From contig JXTC01000013.1 in the NCBI GenBank assembly GCA_002914845.1, positions 658,654-722,653 of the forward strand: 64,000 nucleotides of DNA, written 5' to 3'. The stretch's first letter is position 1, and each line of letters opens with the position of its first letter. The position numbers were made by a program, and so were the translations under genes. Under the pieces are notes generated by a model. That model was not told where the DNA came from, did not search any database, and saw nothing but the letters and a program-made list of their open reading frames with translations. The stretch is from Trema orientale. Taxonomy: Eukaryota; Streptophyta; Magnoliopsida; Rosales; Cannabaceae. Below are positions 1 to 12,006 of this stretch, in pieces.

Positions 1-117
1 CATAAAGAATGAGCATGTTTTCATGAAACTGGTATTAATGACTTCTAGATGCCTAATATGCAATTAGAATATGTTTATTATTGGCTTTCTTAATTATGTG
101 AGAAGCTGGATGTTACA
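1..117 (-). repeat. Tip of a Tekay-type LTR (fragment)
   Basis: The stretch around 60-117 resembles the right-hand tips of the LTRs ending at 6573, 24972 and 36005: the same 'tgtttattattggctt' block followed by 'tgtgaga' and a terminal 'ttaca'. In the other copies the tip ends in 'catcaca', which read on the minus strand is the LTR start. The rest of this LTR would lie left of the window. Being a short diverged match, it is only moderately sure. Confidence 0.5.
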
Positions 118-179
118 CCAAGACTTGAAATATATAGGTGCTTGAAACAATATGTGTTCGTATATAAGCATACTTAAGC

Positions 180-480
180 TTTTTAGGCTACATGATCATA
201 TGCTAGCACATTTTAACTCTTTCTTAGCCACATAATCACATGTTCGATAATCTGTTTAGAGATGCTTAGGCTTTTTGGCCACATAATCACATGCTTGATA
301 ATTGTTTAAATATGTTTAGGCTTTGGAGACTGCATGCTCGCATACTTAGGCTTCCAAGCTACATAATCATATGCTTATAATAATTTTTCCAAACATATTT
401 AGATTCTTTGAAGACACATAATCATATATTAGCATATTTAGGCCTTTTTAAGGCCACGTAATCATATATTCACCAAATTT
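180..480. repeat. Degenerate short interspersed motif repeat
   Basis: The motif 'acataatcacatg' or close variants recurs near 188, 230, 281, 362, 415 and 457, usually preceded by 'taggct' or 'ggcca'. Spacing varies between about 40 and 55 bases, so this is a decayed tandem repeat and not a clean satellite. I do not recognise the family. Confidence 0.5.
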
Positions 481-630
481 CATAGACCATTTAATTTTAC
501 AAGGGACCTTTTAAAAGAATTTTTGTTAGTTACTTGCCTTAGATAATACATAGGACATAGTCATTCCCGTAGGTCAAAGTATTATATATTAACGAGCTCT
601 GTTCTCCAAACATGAAATGGATACTTATGA

Positions 631-880
631 CACTACTAAAAAAGGGCCTTTAAAGGTTCTTTACACGCACCTTAAAAGGCATATTACGGCACCCATGCAA
701 AGTGTTGTGTATCCTAGTGCCATAACAGACCCCAGCTACCACGGCGCCTAGACCTACCAAGTCGCCTGACAGGTGCCTTAGTATCTCTTCTGCATACCAT
801 AGCACATATTAGGTATCGTAGAAGACCTATCAAGACACTCAAAAAGCGCCGTGGTATCCTGATTAAGGTTTTTTTGTCAT
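631..880 (+). mobile_element. CACTA (En/Spm-like) transposon left end
   Basis: The sequence 'cactactaaaaaagggcc' at 631 has the form of a plant CACTA terminal inverted repeat (CACTA followed by an A-rich then G-rich run). It is followed by GC-richer subterminal DNA with short repeated motifs such as 'ccttaaaagg', 'ggcacc' and 'cgccgtgg'. No matching inverted end with the same sequence was found, and the end at 2908 differs, so the partner is missing or decayed. Confidence 0.5.
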
Positions 881-1429
881 TTACAGGGGCAATTTTAATA
901 TATTTGTGTATGCCCTTGGATTTTTACAAATATAGTCCAAATCCATGTAACACAACAAATATTTCAAATAAAATGAAATATCAATATAAACTTACACATA
1001 ACACTAACTAAAAATTACTAACACAATAATATAAAAATTGTACCTTAAATTAATTGGCCCAATTGTAAATTCAAAATCTACTCCACTAAAAGATTGGAAT
1101 TGCACTCTAGATGAGTATTTCAGCATAATAGAACCACTTAACTTAACAATTTGATCACTACTTTTCTAATCTAAACTAACATGATCATCAAATACTTCAT
1201 AGTTTAAATGAACAAAGCATAGAAATCTCAAAAGGAAATGCTCAGTTACAAACTCTATATGTCAACAAGCATTATTTTTTACTTAAGAAGAGGGTGATCA
1301 TGATTGATGATTAGCAAATTGGGAGGATGAACTTCATGCTACTTCTCTTAAGTTGAGTATGTTGTTTCTTTAATTTAGAAACTAGGTCTCAAGTTAATTT
1401 ACTCTCAAACTACTACTCTCTCGCCAACC
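881..1429. other. AT-rich spacer, nothing recognised
   Basis: No coding region, RNA gene or clear repeat boundary is visible. The DNA is AT-rich and could be the inside of the CACTA element that starts at 631. Confidence 0.4.
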
Positions 1430-2560
1430 CTCGGGAACTTTTGGTGCCGCCAAAAACTTGTTGATTGGAATATGTAATTATAAATTCACACACTTGCATA
1501 TAAGTGCACATGGTCACAAGTAATATAGATATAGAAGTAAAATGAGTGTCGAACCTATAGGGATTGATTTCTAATTCAATGCTAAATATCAAAATTATCT
1601 CAACCCTAATTTTATCCAAACAACCGAAATATAAATTTTAAAGAAATAAAATAAAGCAACTAAACTAGAATGCAAAATGAACAAAAGATAAACAATAAGA
1701 AAAATGTCTAGATTTACTAATTCCCCAACCATACTATAAACACACAATCTCCCAATTTTCCTCTTAAATTAATTAATCTATTAGAGTTGTCAACCGAGAA
1801 ATCGAATGTATTCACAAACTTTTTTTCAAGACATAAGTGAAAATATCTAGACAATCTAATATGTTACTCCTAACATAAATTGATTAGATTCATTAAGTTT
1901 AGTTATTCTCACACAAAGGTTGCACAAGTCAAATAGGTATATTCCAATCCTATGCAAACTCACCCCACATTAGGTGATCTTATGTTATTCTACATATGTC
2001 CAAACCAAATTTTCCTTCCCAAGTTCATAAAGGTTTTACTCAATAATCTATTTAGTGATTAATTAAATAGAAGCAATAAGCACAAGGTAAAACAAATAAC
2101 TCAATAATGGATTTGATTAATAAAATATGAGAGAAATAAACAAACAAAATATTCAAGGCTTGTTCACAAAGTAAAACTAGACAAAAAAATATTTAGTTCA
2201 TAATACAAATTGAGAATAATAACATTATAATCCAATGAATTCAAGAAATACAAAATCAAAGAGAGAAAAGTTAAAGAATTCCCCCTTAGAAAAGCTTGAA
2301 GGTGTTTAAGGAGGTTATCAAGCTCCTCCTCCAAGCTTGGCTCTTGCTCCCTTGAATCCTCTCTCTAGGATTTACTCTCAACCATACTACTCTCTAAATA
2401 TAGAAAATACAAAGAAAAACTGAAAAAAAAAAATGAAGAAAAGATAGTATGAACAAAGAATGATGTTGATGTTGTGGAGAAAAGCAAGAAATGGAGGATT
2501 GGAGCTTGTATTCATCTTCTTCTTCCTCTTCTACCTCTCCTTCCATGGCTGCCTCCCTCT
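1430..2560 (-). repeat. Athila-like LTR right part with primer-site-like end
   Basis: Read on the minus strand, 1459-2100 matches the right half of the Athila-type LTR at 12780-13398, with blocks such as 'ggagtaacatatta', 'tgtcttgga' and 'cttgtgcaacct'. It ends near 1459 in '...caaca', followed by 'tttttggcg', the start of a tRNA-Asp type primer binding site as at 13401. The remainder of that site is diverged. Left of 2100 (minus-strand upstream) the sequence is a pyrimidine-rich leader that does not align by eye. Confidence 0.45.
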
Positions 2561-2659
2561 CTTTCTCTCTATTCCAACATACCTCTTTCAATCCCAAATA
2601 TAAGATTTCTCTCTATCACAATCCTCCAAAAGGCATCTATTTTCCCGTGGGTGAGTTAC

Positions 2660-2908
2660 TGTACAATGGCACAATTTTCTGTATATTCTATAGCGATGAC
2701 AATATGTCGTCATTGCTAAGTTTTTCCGAAGGTGAGTCACCCATGTCGTCGCTAAGACTTTCTCAATAGCGATGACATATGTCGTCGCTAAAGCAATTTC
2801 AGTCAACTTTTCATGGTTGACCTTCAATAGTGATGACATACTCAGTGTCGTCGCTATAAATATATGTCTATATAGATGTCGTCGCTATAGCCCCTTTTTC
2901 TTATAGTG
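2660..2908 (-). mobile_element. CACTA transposon end with palindromic subterminal repeats
   Basis: The minus-strand end reads 'cactataagaaaaaggggc' at 2908-2890, a CACTA-type terminus. Inside it the motif 'tagcgatgac' and its partner 'gtcgtcgcta' recur in head-to-head pairs at about 2691-2718, 2767-2790, 2828-2858 and 2876-2891. The 2767-2790 pair is a near-perfect 24-base palindrome. Such repeated subterminal motifs bind the transposase in known CACTA elements. This end differs from the one at 631, so they are probably two families. Confidence 0.6.
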
Positions 2909-3657
2909 GTTGTAATCGCAGCGCCAATACCTCTAGGGAGTTGGCACCGCAGTGCCACTACTGTGGCACCACGGTGCCATTCCATAGTGCTGCAAGGCCG
3001 TGACATGGAAGAAGCGGTGCCGCAGCGCCACTCCACGACGTTGTGGCACTAGCTTCTGAAGGGAAATGGCATCACAACACCACATTTTGGCACTGCAGTG
3101 CTTGTTCTAACCGTTGCCTCTCAACAAGTCTGGCATCGCAGTGCCAAAAAGTGTATAATAGCTCATAAAAATCCCAGGTTTGATTCGTGAACCTTTTCTA
3201 TTTAACTCCTCTTTCACTCATCTGAAGGGGAGTCGAAAACCCTAGCAGCCAAGGGTTTCTAGAGCAGTTCTAAGGAAGAAATGATACCAAGGAAGGGGAT
3301 TCAAGTCCAAGAAATCAGATTGAAAACTTCAAAAGAGTTTTTTTTTCTTCTTACTCTTGTCTTTCTCTTCTATTTTCTGCAAATGAATATGTATCATTCT
3401 TATTATATTTGTTATGATTCAATTTGTATGAATATGAATGAAACTTAATTTCTAAGGAGGTAATTAAACTTCTAATGTAATCTAATTACTTTATTTTACT
3501 CAATTGTTCTTGATATCCATTTTTGAGTTGATTGTTCAATCTTAAGCTTAATGTATCTATTTTTTTAGCCATTAGATAGAGTTGTGTTGTGAAACCTATA
3601 TGAACTTGGGTAGGGGAATTCAGGTTTGACATAGGTAGAATAACATAAGATTGCCTA

Positions 3658-6573
3658 TGTAATGCCCCCTAGCTTAACCATATTGTCATATACAGCCAAG
3701 CTACGAAGTATTACTCTTTCTTTCACCATATCTTTAGTTTTATAAAAAGATGGACAAATTTGAACTTTCTAAAACTTTTTAAACAAAACTACTACGAGGC
3801 ATTACTTGCTGAAAGTCTCTTTACAAAATGTACAACCAAAAAGTTCTTATCAGTTTATCTTGCCATAAGCAGTTATATTTACAACACACAAAATATCAAA
3901 ATACAAAGAAAACATCGCCCACTAGTCAAGCTCGTCTACATCTGTATGATCACAGCAACAAGAAAATGTGTTAGCCAACTAGTAACTCTATACATCAAAA
4001 ACCTCCTCACCTGCATCACAGGAACTAAATGAGCTAATGCTCGGTAAGTAAAGATCATGCATGCTCGTGAATGTGTTTTATGCATAAACTTTATTGAAAT
4101 TCCTATCATACTCTTTCTTTCATAGCTTTTCATTTTGATGCACTTTTCTTAGAAAACATTTCTTTATAGGGCCCTTGAGTACATTACAAAATCGCAGCAG
4201 TCGGTAGGCCATGCCCACCTGTACGGGAAGGAAACACATGGCCAATGTGAACCATACATACCCAACGCAGACTGACTAAGTAATGCACCTAATCTCATAG
4301 TACAATGCTCAGTCCCGGCAGTCGGTAAGCCGTGCCCACCTATGCGGGAAGGATGCGTATGCAAACCATACTTACCCAACGCAGACAGACTAAACACTGT
4401 ATTTAAAACATATCTCGTAAAATCAGTACAATGGTACTACTTTAAATCCAATGTGTGGAAAACTTCACTTCTTTGAAAATCATGCTTATTATGATCATGT
4501 CATACTTATGTCTTTCATGAACAAAATAATATCCATATAAATAATATACAATTGAAATAATACATATAAGCATGTAGGAAAACACCTTGTATCTACTACT
4601 ATTCTTGTGATGCAGGTAAAATAAGTCTTTACTTACCTTGTGTCCGGCAGAAAAGAAAGTGGAAAGAGTCAATATCCTCTGTGGCAAGGTGTGTGGAAGA
4701 CCTAATATCAAATTTATTACTAAGATGATCATTACAATGTAAAATGCTTAAAGAAAACAACCACAAAACTAAAATCATAACTATCACAAAATCAAGAAAC
4801 TTAACTATAAAATGAACTAAAATGTCACCTACTTTCACCAAAACTAGTCTAGTTGGTTCTAACTGGTACCATTTGGTTCTAAAAATATTTGGACAGCACC
4901 TCCCCTATTTTTAGGACATCCCCACATGATTAAAATCATGGTTTTAAACCTATAATAACAATCAACAATCTAATTCTCACATATACAACTCAAAGAGGAT
5001 CATTTAGAGCAACCTAAGTGTACTTAAATTCCTTTCAATTTAAACAAAGTTTTAAAACCAATTCTACACTTATATGTCATCATAACCAGCCACCAAATGA
5101 GTGAAATAAATAACAGGATCCATAAAATATACACTCCAAGTTTAGAAAATCAGATTACAATTAGAAAAACATAATCTACCACACATGAAAACACTTAAAT
5201 CTATAACTAGCACACTTTAGGGCTTTAAGTCTAACTTTAATCCTCTACTTAAATTCTTTGTTTCCAGCCATAAATAAGGTGTTCTAGGATCTTTATTCAT
5301 CAAATAAAAGCGTTGAGTTAAGAGCTAAAGAAATAGAAATAAGTTACTAATTCTAAATTTCACAAAAAGCTCACCTTGACTAGTTTGAACCTTTATTGAA
5401 GCTCTTACCTTCTACTTCCATAAAACTGATTTCCAAGGCTTTGAAATTGATCTTAGGACTCAAGAGGACCTAGAAGAATCATTATTTAAGTAGTATCAAG
5501 TGGAGAATTGAAATAAGAAAATAAAACCTAGGAAGAAGAACTAGTTGAGTTACCTTGACTAGTTTCGATTTATCTTGCCTTCTAGAGCTCCAAATTGAGT
5601 TCTACCACTTGGAAACTGTTGGATATGGATAAGAGGAGCTGAGAGAAGTCTAAAAATGGATGGGAGAGTTTCAGATCATGGCTGGAGAGAATGGAGAAGA
5701 AAATGACCAGATTTGGTCCAAAAGTGATACTTAATGACTAAGAAATGGCATAACTTAAGTTCTAAGGGGTATTTTAGGTATTTTGCTGAATACTTTCCAT
5801 GTGTCAAGCTCTAAAACACTCTTAGCATAGTCACCACGTTGCTGGACAATCCTATGCACCCAAGTCTGGCCAAAGTTGGTGAATCCTAGCTTAGAAAGTG
5901 AAATCTAGTCATGCTTTGACTTATGATCCTATATGGCCAATCTTATTGTAATTTGGTGGAACCTAGCCCCATAACCAATCATTAAATATAAAATAAGTCA
6001 GTTAGACTCCAATTAATAATGTAAACAAAGTATCAATGCCTAATTATTAGAATACACAAAGATGACATTACGCGATTAAGCTGAATCTAAGCTAGCTTAG
6101 TGTAATTAAACATAGTTCAGTATAATGACTGCCACCTCGTGCTTACCTGGGGCCGACAAATAAAATGCTATAAATGAGTCCTAAACATTTAATTAACGTT
6201 ATTTGATGTGTTAAACACACAGTGAATTTAACTCCGAAAAGCGTGAAAAATGCATTTTACCGAAAAACTACTATTTGACCAACTTATCAACAAATATGAT
6301 TTTAATGCATGTGCATATAGTATTACTATTCACGAATGTATTCTTTGTTCTTCTCAAAATCACCAAGCTCTCTTTTTTTGAGGGTACTGAGCCTTTACAC
6401 TTCATAGGAGCACTTCAACAAATATTAGTGCAATAATACATATCGAAAGCATTTAACAATCAGCTTAAGCAATTTACCATGAAATTGACTCTAGTTTTAT
6501 GATATGTCTATTATGCAATATGAACATGTTTATTATTGGCTTATTTATGCATGTGAGAATCTTGGGCATCACA
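3658..6573 (-). mobile_element. Solo LTR of a Tekay/Del-type gypsy element
   Basis: A 2,916-base unit starting 'tgtaatgcccc' and ending 'gggcatcaca' is flanked on both sides by the 5-bp duplication 'gccta' (3653-3657 and 6574-6578). Removing it and one duplication rejoins the surrounding Athila-like LTR, so the empty site can be read from 12880-12900. It matches the solo LTR at 22128-24972 along its length and, more distantly, the LTRs of the element at 33096-42178. From that element's orientation the LTR reads on the minus strand. No internal domain remains, as expected after LTR-LTR recombination. Confidence 0.9.
4197..4396. repeat. Two-copy tandem repeat inside the LTR
   Basis: A unit beginning 'gcagtcggta' and containing 'gcccacct', 'cgggaagga' and 'acccaacgcagac' starts at 4197 and again at 4318, a 121-base step. 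The same pair is present in the related LTRs near 22670-22860, 33640-33830 and 41075-41275, so it is an old property of this LTR family. Confidence 0.75.
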
Positions 6574-7077
6574 GCCTAATATGGGATGAGTTTACATAAG
6601 ATAGGAATATACCTATGTGTCTTGTGCAACCTCTTTGAGAATAACTAAACTTAATGAATCTAGTCAATTTATTTTAAGAGTAACATATTAGCTTGTCCAG
6701 ATATTTTCACTTATGTCTTGGAAAGGAGTTTGTGAATACATTCGAATTCTTGATTGTTAATTCTAAATGGATGATTAAATAGTGAGAAAAACTAGTAGTT
6801 GGAGGAGTTAGAAGGTAGATTGCATCCCTAGGCTCCATATCATTGCTTTAAGAACAAACTTTCTTTGCTTGGTGTCGATTTCAATTCTTACATTGTGTTT
6901 ACTTTTAATTCTTGTTCGAAATAATCACTATTGTTGTTTGGGTAAATTAGAAACTAGTTCGGTTAGTAGTTAGCACGGGTAAATCAAGTACTCTTCGTAG
7001 GAACGATACTCTCTTACTTTCTGTATTACTTGTTGCGACCTGTATACTTACAATTGTGTGTCAGAGGTAGCCCAACA

Positions 7078-7387
7078 CATATCCTAAACTTGGTGCACAT
7101 GCTTCAAACATCTACCATACATTACATCAAAGAACATGATGCATGGGTTTTTGTTGTGCATGCCTTCGAGCTTGGGAAGATTGAAAGAATTCAGCCCCAA
7201 TACCTCAACTCGACTCTTCTCGATACGGTTCTCTTAGTAAGAGATCACCATTCTCAATTTAAACTCGTGGACAATGACATGTAGGGACGTTGGTGGGAGT
7301 GGCCGGCATCGGTCGATTGGTGGAGAGATGCAGAACTTGGTAGGCGTGGATGGGTGCCATGGCTATGTTGGTACTGATGAGTAAGTT
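7078..7387. other. Unassigned DNA between LTRs
   Basis: An open frame of 84 codons runs 7030-7284 on the plus strand, but its first part is LTR sequence and the rest resembles no family I recognise. The stretch ends in 'aagtt' (7383-7387), the left target duplication of the solo LTR that follows. Confidence 0.4.
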
Positions 7388-9646
7388 TGTGACACCCAAA
7401 CTTTTCACAGACCTTCATAGCCAATAATAAGCATGTTGCATGTCATATTTCGTGATTCTAAATTTAATTACAATGTTATTTTGCACTGAAAAATATTTAC
7501 GAAATTTCTACTAATCTCTAAATTGCTAGGATTAATATTTGGGATACTTTGACTTGTGAAGGTATAAGATTTCTAAATAAGTTGAGTCTAATGTGTCTTG
7601 TGGTACATTAGGTTTTATAAGACTTATTTGTGGTGGTTAACATCATAAAGTTAATGAGGATACTGAGTTATCCTTATTTGTATTCTTTTTTCCGTAGTCT
7701 TAAGTCGGTGGACCAATAGTAAACCCTGTTTTAAGTATTTAAGTATTGGGAAACCATTTTTTTTTATTATTATTCCTTGTCGGCACTACAGTAAACTCTT
7801 CTCTATAAATATCCATCTTCATTTAATTAAATGTTTCAGACCATAATTTTCATCTCCACAAAAAACAAAAAAAAAAGGAAGTGTTAAAGTCTAGCTTGAT
7901 TAACCAAGAGGAGAAAGTTTAGTACGGATCTCAAGGTTAGTGGCCTAGTAGTTTAGTTATAATTATTGTTTTGTTATTATACCTTATCCTGGTGGGAATT
8001 CGTAACCCTATAAATGTTTCTTGCCTATATTAATCAATTTAGAGACAATGATCACAACTGGAATGAACTAGTTCTGTGGAGAGTTATTTAGTCAAACTGA
8101 TCCAAATTTTGTGCTTAGTACTCTTAAGATTTCATATGCAATTTATATTCACAGATTCGTTCAATTTTATTGGTTTTGTTTGTATTTTATCCTCTTTACG
8201 AGATTCTAGTTTTAAGGTAAAGACTACAAATAATTTAATTAGATTCCTAGTATTTATATTTATTACTTAGCACAAACACTATAAGTTTGGTGCATGGTTA
8301 TATCAAGTGAGCATTAGTTCTGTACCTTATATTGTGATACTCACAAACACTACAGTCTTAACTCTATTTTGTGATACTCATGTAATTGAATAATAAAAGA
8401 ATTATTTGGTATTCTAGTGTACATATAAGAATGTTGTGATTCTTTAGCAGATTGAAGTAATATATATATAGTGGGTTCAAGTAATGTTCTTAAAGTTGGG
8501 ATACCAAATTTTAGGTGTCATACTGCCCAAATTTTTTTTACGCAGAACCTAATACAACGTTTAAAGAGAGAGAGAGAGAGAGAGAGAGACTAAATTAGAA
8601 ATTTCGAAGTGAACTTAATCACTATGATAGCAGATTTTTAGATTTCTCTGTACATAGTATAATTATAGAATTATCTTTTTCAAGAGTTTAGTGCGTTCTG
8701 TTGTTGAGGATACCATTTTTCTTCACAGGGTTAGTTTCTATATTTTTTAGAGGTAAGTAACATTTCACCTGCAATGTGAGAACATTATTTAGATTGTATT
8801 AATTATGTGATTATTTGTTACGCATCATAATAAAGTGCATACATATCATTGCATACATGGCATAAAATGTTTTTAGTTTTAAAGTTATAAAATTTCAGGT
8901 ATGATTGTGAGAATTTGATTTTGAAAAGAAACAAAACATTTTGTGTGTTATGTTGCCTGGAAGGTTAGGATAGACACGGGATGTGGCGGGCCAACATTCC
9001 AAATATGTGAAAAGTATACCCTTAATGGGTCAGATCCTAATATGGTTCAATATGTCTGCAATATGGGGATGGCCTTTGGTGTACACTGAGGTTAATGTAG
9101 TTTTCATGTAAAAACCTCTATAGTGCTTATGTGATAGCCACTATTGATATGTTATGTTGTGCGGCTCAGTATCGGATCTATTGTTCTAACCAGGCAGTAT
9201 AATACACAAAGGGCCTTGATATTAACATATGATTAAATTAAAGTGTTCATCAGAAATTTGTGCATGATGTTGCTTACTGAGTTATCACTCACTAGTTCTT
9301 GCATTGCTGGTTGATGCTTGAGTACGTGGATAGACGCCAAACTCCTTACCTGGTTGTGTATATGGACATTTTGATAAATTATGGATGAAGGACCATATTT
9401 TAATGTTGTTATGTATATAGATAAGCGGAGTGATTTTGGGATACTTATCGTTTGTAATGTATATATTAACTAAAGAAACTTTCTACTTTTCTAGATAAAG
9501 CTAAGAAGTTTATTTATTTATTTATTTATTTTTTAGCCATATTATTTTCTATTTTAAACATTTTAAACAATGTTAAACCTTTATAAATCAATTAAACTTA
9601 TTTTGAAAGCCAACGTACGTGTATAAGTAAATTCTGAATCATCACA
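7388..9646 (+). mobile_element. Solo LTR, 2.26 kb, distinct gypsy-like family
   Basis: The unit begins 'tgtgacacccaaac' and ends 'gaatcatcaca', with inverted tips TGTGA/TCACA, and is flanked by the perfect 5-bp duplication 'aagtt' (7383-7387 and 9647-9651). The 'tgtgacaccc' start resembles the minus-strand start 'tgtgatgccc' of the Tekay-type LTRs here, which suggests a related family in plus orientation, but the body does not align by eye. There is no internal region. Confidence 0.75.
8565..8588. repeat. (AG)12 microsatellite
   Basis: An uninterrupted run of twelve AG units inside the solo LTR. Confidence 0.9.
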
Positions 9647-9999
9647 AAGTTATTTCAACCATTGATAAGGTGCCATCAATAGTGACCTCAGTTTGTCCAT
9701 CCTCTAATGGCCCATAAATGTCTTGATCTTCATCATCATCATACCACATTTCCAGCATCTCTCGATGAGTTGGCTCTTAGACCAATGTAAACTTTACTAA
9801 AGTAGGGGAGGACATTTTTTGACAATCTGTGTATTGAGTAGGTCCCTCTCTACATTTAGCAAAGTCATAACACCCCATCTCCACTGCACGATCAGGCACA
9901 GATTCATATTCACTCATGGCCCCCAACTCTTCTTAATATGTATCTTTTATCGTGTTGTAACTTTGATGAGGAGGATGTTGGCCAAAAAATCAAGTACCA
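9647..9999. other. Unassigned DNA, possible coding relic
   Basis: This continues the DNA left of 7388. On the minus strand about 9655-9780 can be read as an acidic peptide containing 'EMWYDDDEDQD' and then 'TIDGTLSMVE', open across the span, but no family is recognised. It may be a piece of a transposon protein. Confidence 0.25.
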
Positions 10000-11429
10000 T
10001 TTAAGCTCAAATAATTGTGTGTTTTCAAGCATTTTTTGTCAGTTTGATATGTTTTTGTAGATTTTGTACATAAATAAGAATCAATGTGAATTGTTGCCAA
10101 AAATCGGTATTTTAAACAATTTTGAATCAAACCGAGGCTCAACGAAGCAAATCGATGCCAGAGGAGTGAAAAACACAGTTAAAATAGCAAAAACGAGGAG
10201 ATTGGGCAGCAACCGGGGCACTCCTACACCCCTAAGAGACACCCCTATGCCTCTAAGTAGTAGGTGGAGTGCCCCTGTGCCCCTAGGAGGTGCAAGGAGC
10301 TCCCATGCATCTCCCCTGCTGCCTGGTGGTGCCCCTACGCTACTAAATCGGCGCGATTGCGCCCTAACACCTCCTAGGCCCATTTTTGAGCTTTTTAATT
10401 AGTTTTGACGGTCTAGATTGCTCCTTTCTCATGATCCAATAATGAAAAATCATCAATCGTTAAGTGTGCTTGAATTTGACCTAGAATAAAGCTTAAAACG
10501 GTGGATAGAGGCACAATTTCGGCATGGAATATTGGAGAGAAAAATACAAGAGCAATACAAGATTCATAGAGAGAGAAAACTTGGAGTTGGAGATTTCTTG
10601 AAGAAGATTTGGTAAATTTCTTGAAGATTTGAAGACTTGAAGCTCATATCTTTTAGAGTTTTTCTTTTTCTTTATCTCACCCTAATTTCTTAGAAATTTG
10701 TATTGAGCTTGTTGTATGAATATGCCTAGATTTATGAATTTCTTATTCAGATTAGTATTGGATTCTACTATATTTATTTATATTTGATAGTTAGGAACAA
10801 ATATACCCTTTTAATACTTTGTTTTGATTAATTTGTTAGTTGTTGATCTATTTTTCATTTTTAATTCATTTATGCTTCTCTTTGCTCAATGCTTCTAATT
10901 TATTTGGCCAATAAATTAGTAGATTTTAGATTATAATTTTGATGCTCGAGAGAGATTAATTTTATAATCTAGAATTGAGAGGCATAGTTTAGGTAGTGGT
11001 GAGACCAGGAGGAGATCAAAATCTACATAATCACTTTGATAGTTTAGGCAGTTTGGATTATTGTGAGACAGGGAGGTGAGCAATGCCTTAACTTCCATGT
11101 GAGGACTTAAACTTAATGAACACTTAATTAATCGAGTTAGACAGGGATATCAACTTGGGTTAGTTAGGTGAATTACCCTATTTGACACTTCGGAGAAGTA
11201 ATGAAGTTATATTAGGTTCCTCGATTAGTGAATTGAATAGAATTAGACTGGTAATTGGTTAATTTGACGAACTTAGGCGTAATTAGGGAAAATCAAGTCC
11301 TTAGTACATTTGTGCGTTGTAATTTCCTTATTTTATTTACGTATTTACATTTTTATCCTTGTTACTTTTTAATTTTAAATCATTTAGTTTATATGCCTAG
11401 ATAAAGTTAGGTTACGATAATTCTGGTAC
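10000..11429 (+). repeat. LTR/leader-like repeat of unknown family
   Basis: The order of parts is like that of the Athila-type LTRs here: an AT-rich start, a CG-richer zone of repeated 'cccct(a/g)' motifs (10215-10375), then 'ttggagttggagatttcttgaagaag', a pyrimidine-rich block, and a zone with 'gagacaggga(g)' at 11000-11150. No end, primer site or duplication could be fixed. It stops where integrase coding sequence starts near 11430. The assignment rests on layout only. Confidence 0.3.
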
Positions 11430-12006
11430 TTAGCGATATTTTGGCAAAAACGATGTCGCTAAGTACATGCAGAGGTATTTGACTTGTCAAAAAGTCAAAG
11501 CTGAACATAAGCGACCTGCTAGAGAATTGCAACCAATTTAAATTCCATAGTGGAAATGGGAGAAAATTGCTACGGATTTTCTAGTTGGATTACCAAGAAC
11601 GCCAGAAGGATATGATGCAATAGGTGATTATGGACCAACTAACTAAATCAGCACACTTTCTACTAATGAAAATCACTTACTCATTAGGAAAGTTGGCTGA
11701 ATTATCAGTGGTTGAGATAGTCAGACTGCATAGAACACCACGAAAGATCATTTCTGATTCCAACAGTCGATTCACCTCCACTTTTTAGAGAAATGTTCAA
11801 CAAGTCTTAGGTACAAAGCTAAATTTTAGCACGGCTTTATACTCTCAAACTGATGAACAGTCAGAACGAACCATCCAAACTCTGGAGGACATGCTTAGGG
11901 AATGTGTCATAGACTTTAAAGGAGCATGGAATAAGAATCTTCCATTGATAGAGTTCTCCTATAATAATAGCTACCAAGCCTCTATCAAGATAGCACCTTA
12001 TGAAGC
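11430..12006 (+). pseudogene. Chromovirus integrase fragment, left half
   Basis: The translation starts in the HHCC zinc region ('KNDVAKYM', then 'YLTCQKVKAEH') and runs through the core: 'KIATDFLVGLPRTPEGYDAI', 'KIISDSNSRFT', 'LEDMLRECVIDFKGAWN' and 'YNNSYQASIKIAPYEA'. These match the integrase of plant Tekay/Del-type gypsy elements, and the catalytic D, D and E positions can be placed. There are in-frame stops and at least one frameshift near 11620, so it is dead. The upstream gag, protease, RT and RNase H are absent. The reading stops in mid-domain at 12006, where the Athila-type element is inserted, and resumes at 18213. Confidence 0.85.

Larger units (their letters stand above)
2909..7077 (+). 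repeat. Athila-like LTR, 5'-truncated and split by a solo LTR
   Basis: 2915-3657 and 6579-7077 together follow the LTR at 12240-13398: a GC-rich 'gcagcgcc' zone, then 'ccctagcagccaaggg', the 'cttaatgcatct' zone, and an end in 'tagcccaaca' at 7077. The first ~230 bases of the LTR are missing at the junction with the CACTA end at 2908. No primer binding site follows 7077, so this is a solo or 3' LTR and not a 5' one. The interruption is the solo LTR at 3658-6573. Confidence 0.75.

Noticed and set aside
180-480. CRISPR-like spaced repeat
   Set aside because: Repeats are degenerate with irregular spacing in a plant genome; no such system applies.
2474-2769. Overlapping plus-strand frames of 81 and 92 codons
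   Set aside because: Ser/Pro/Leu-rich products of a pyrimidine-rich leader running into a CACTA end.
7030-7284. 84-codon open frame
   Set aside because: Starts within LTR sequence and resembles no protein I recognise; composition shows no support for coding.
10064-10402. 112-codon frame and an overlapping minus-strand frame
   Set aside because: Both come from the C-rich 'cccct' repeat zone; the proteins are low-complexity Pro/Arg or Gly/Arg.
11428-11466. Imperfect palindrome 'acttagcga...tcgctaagt'
   Set aside because: At first taken for a CACTA subterminal repeat like 2767-2790, but the same bases read as the integrase zinc region of the chromovirus.
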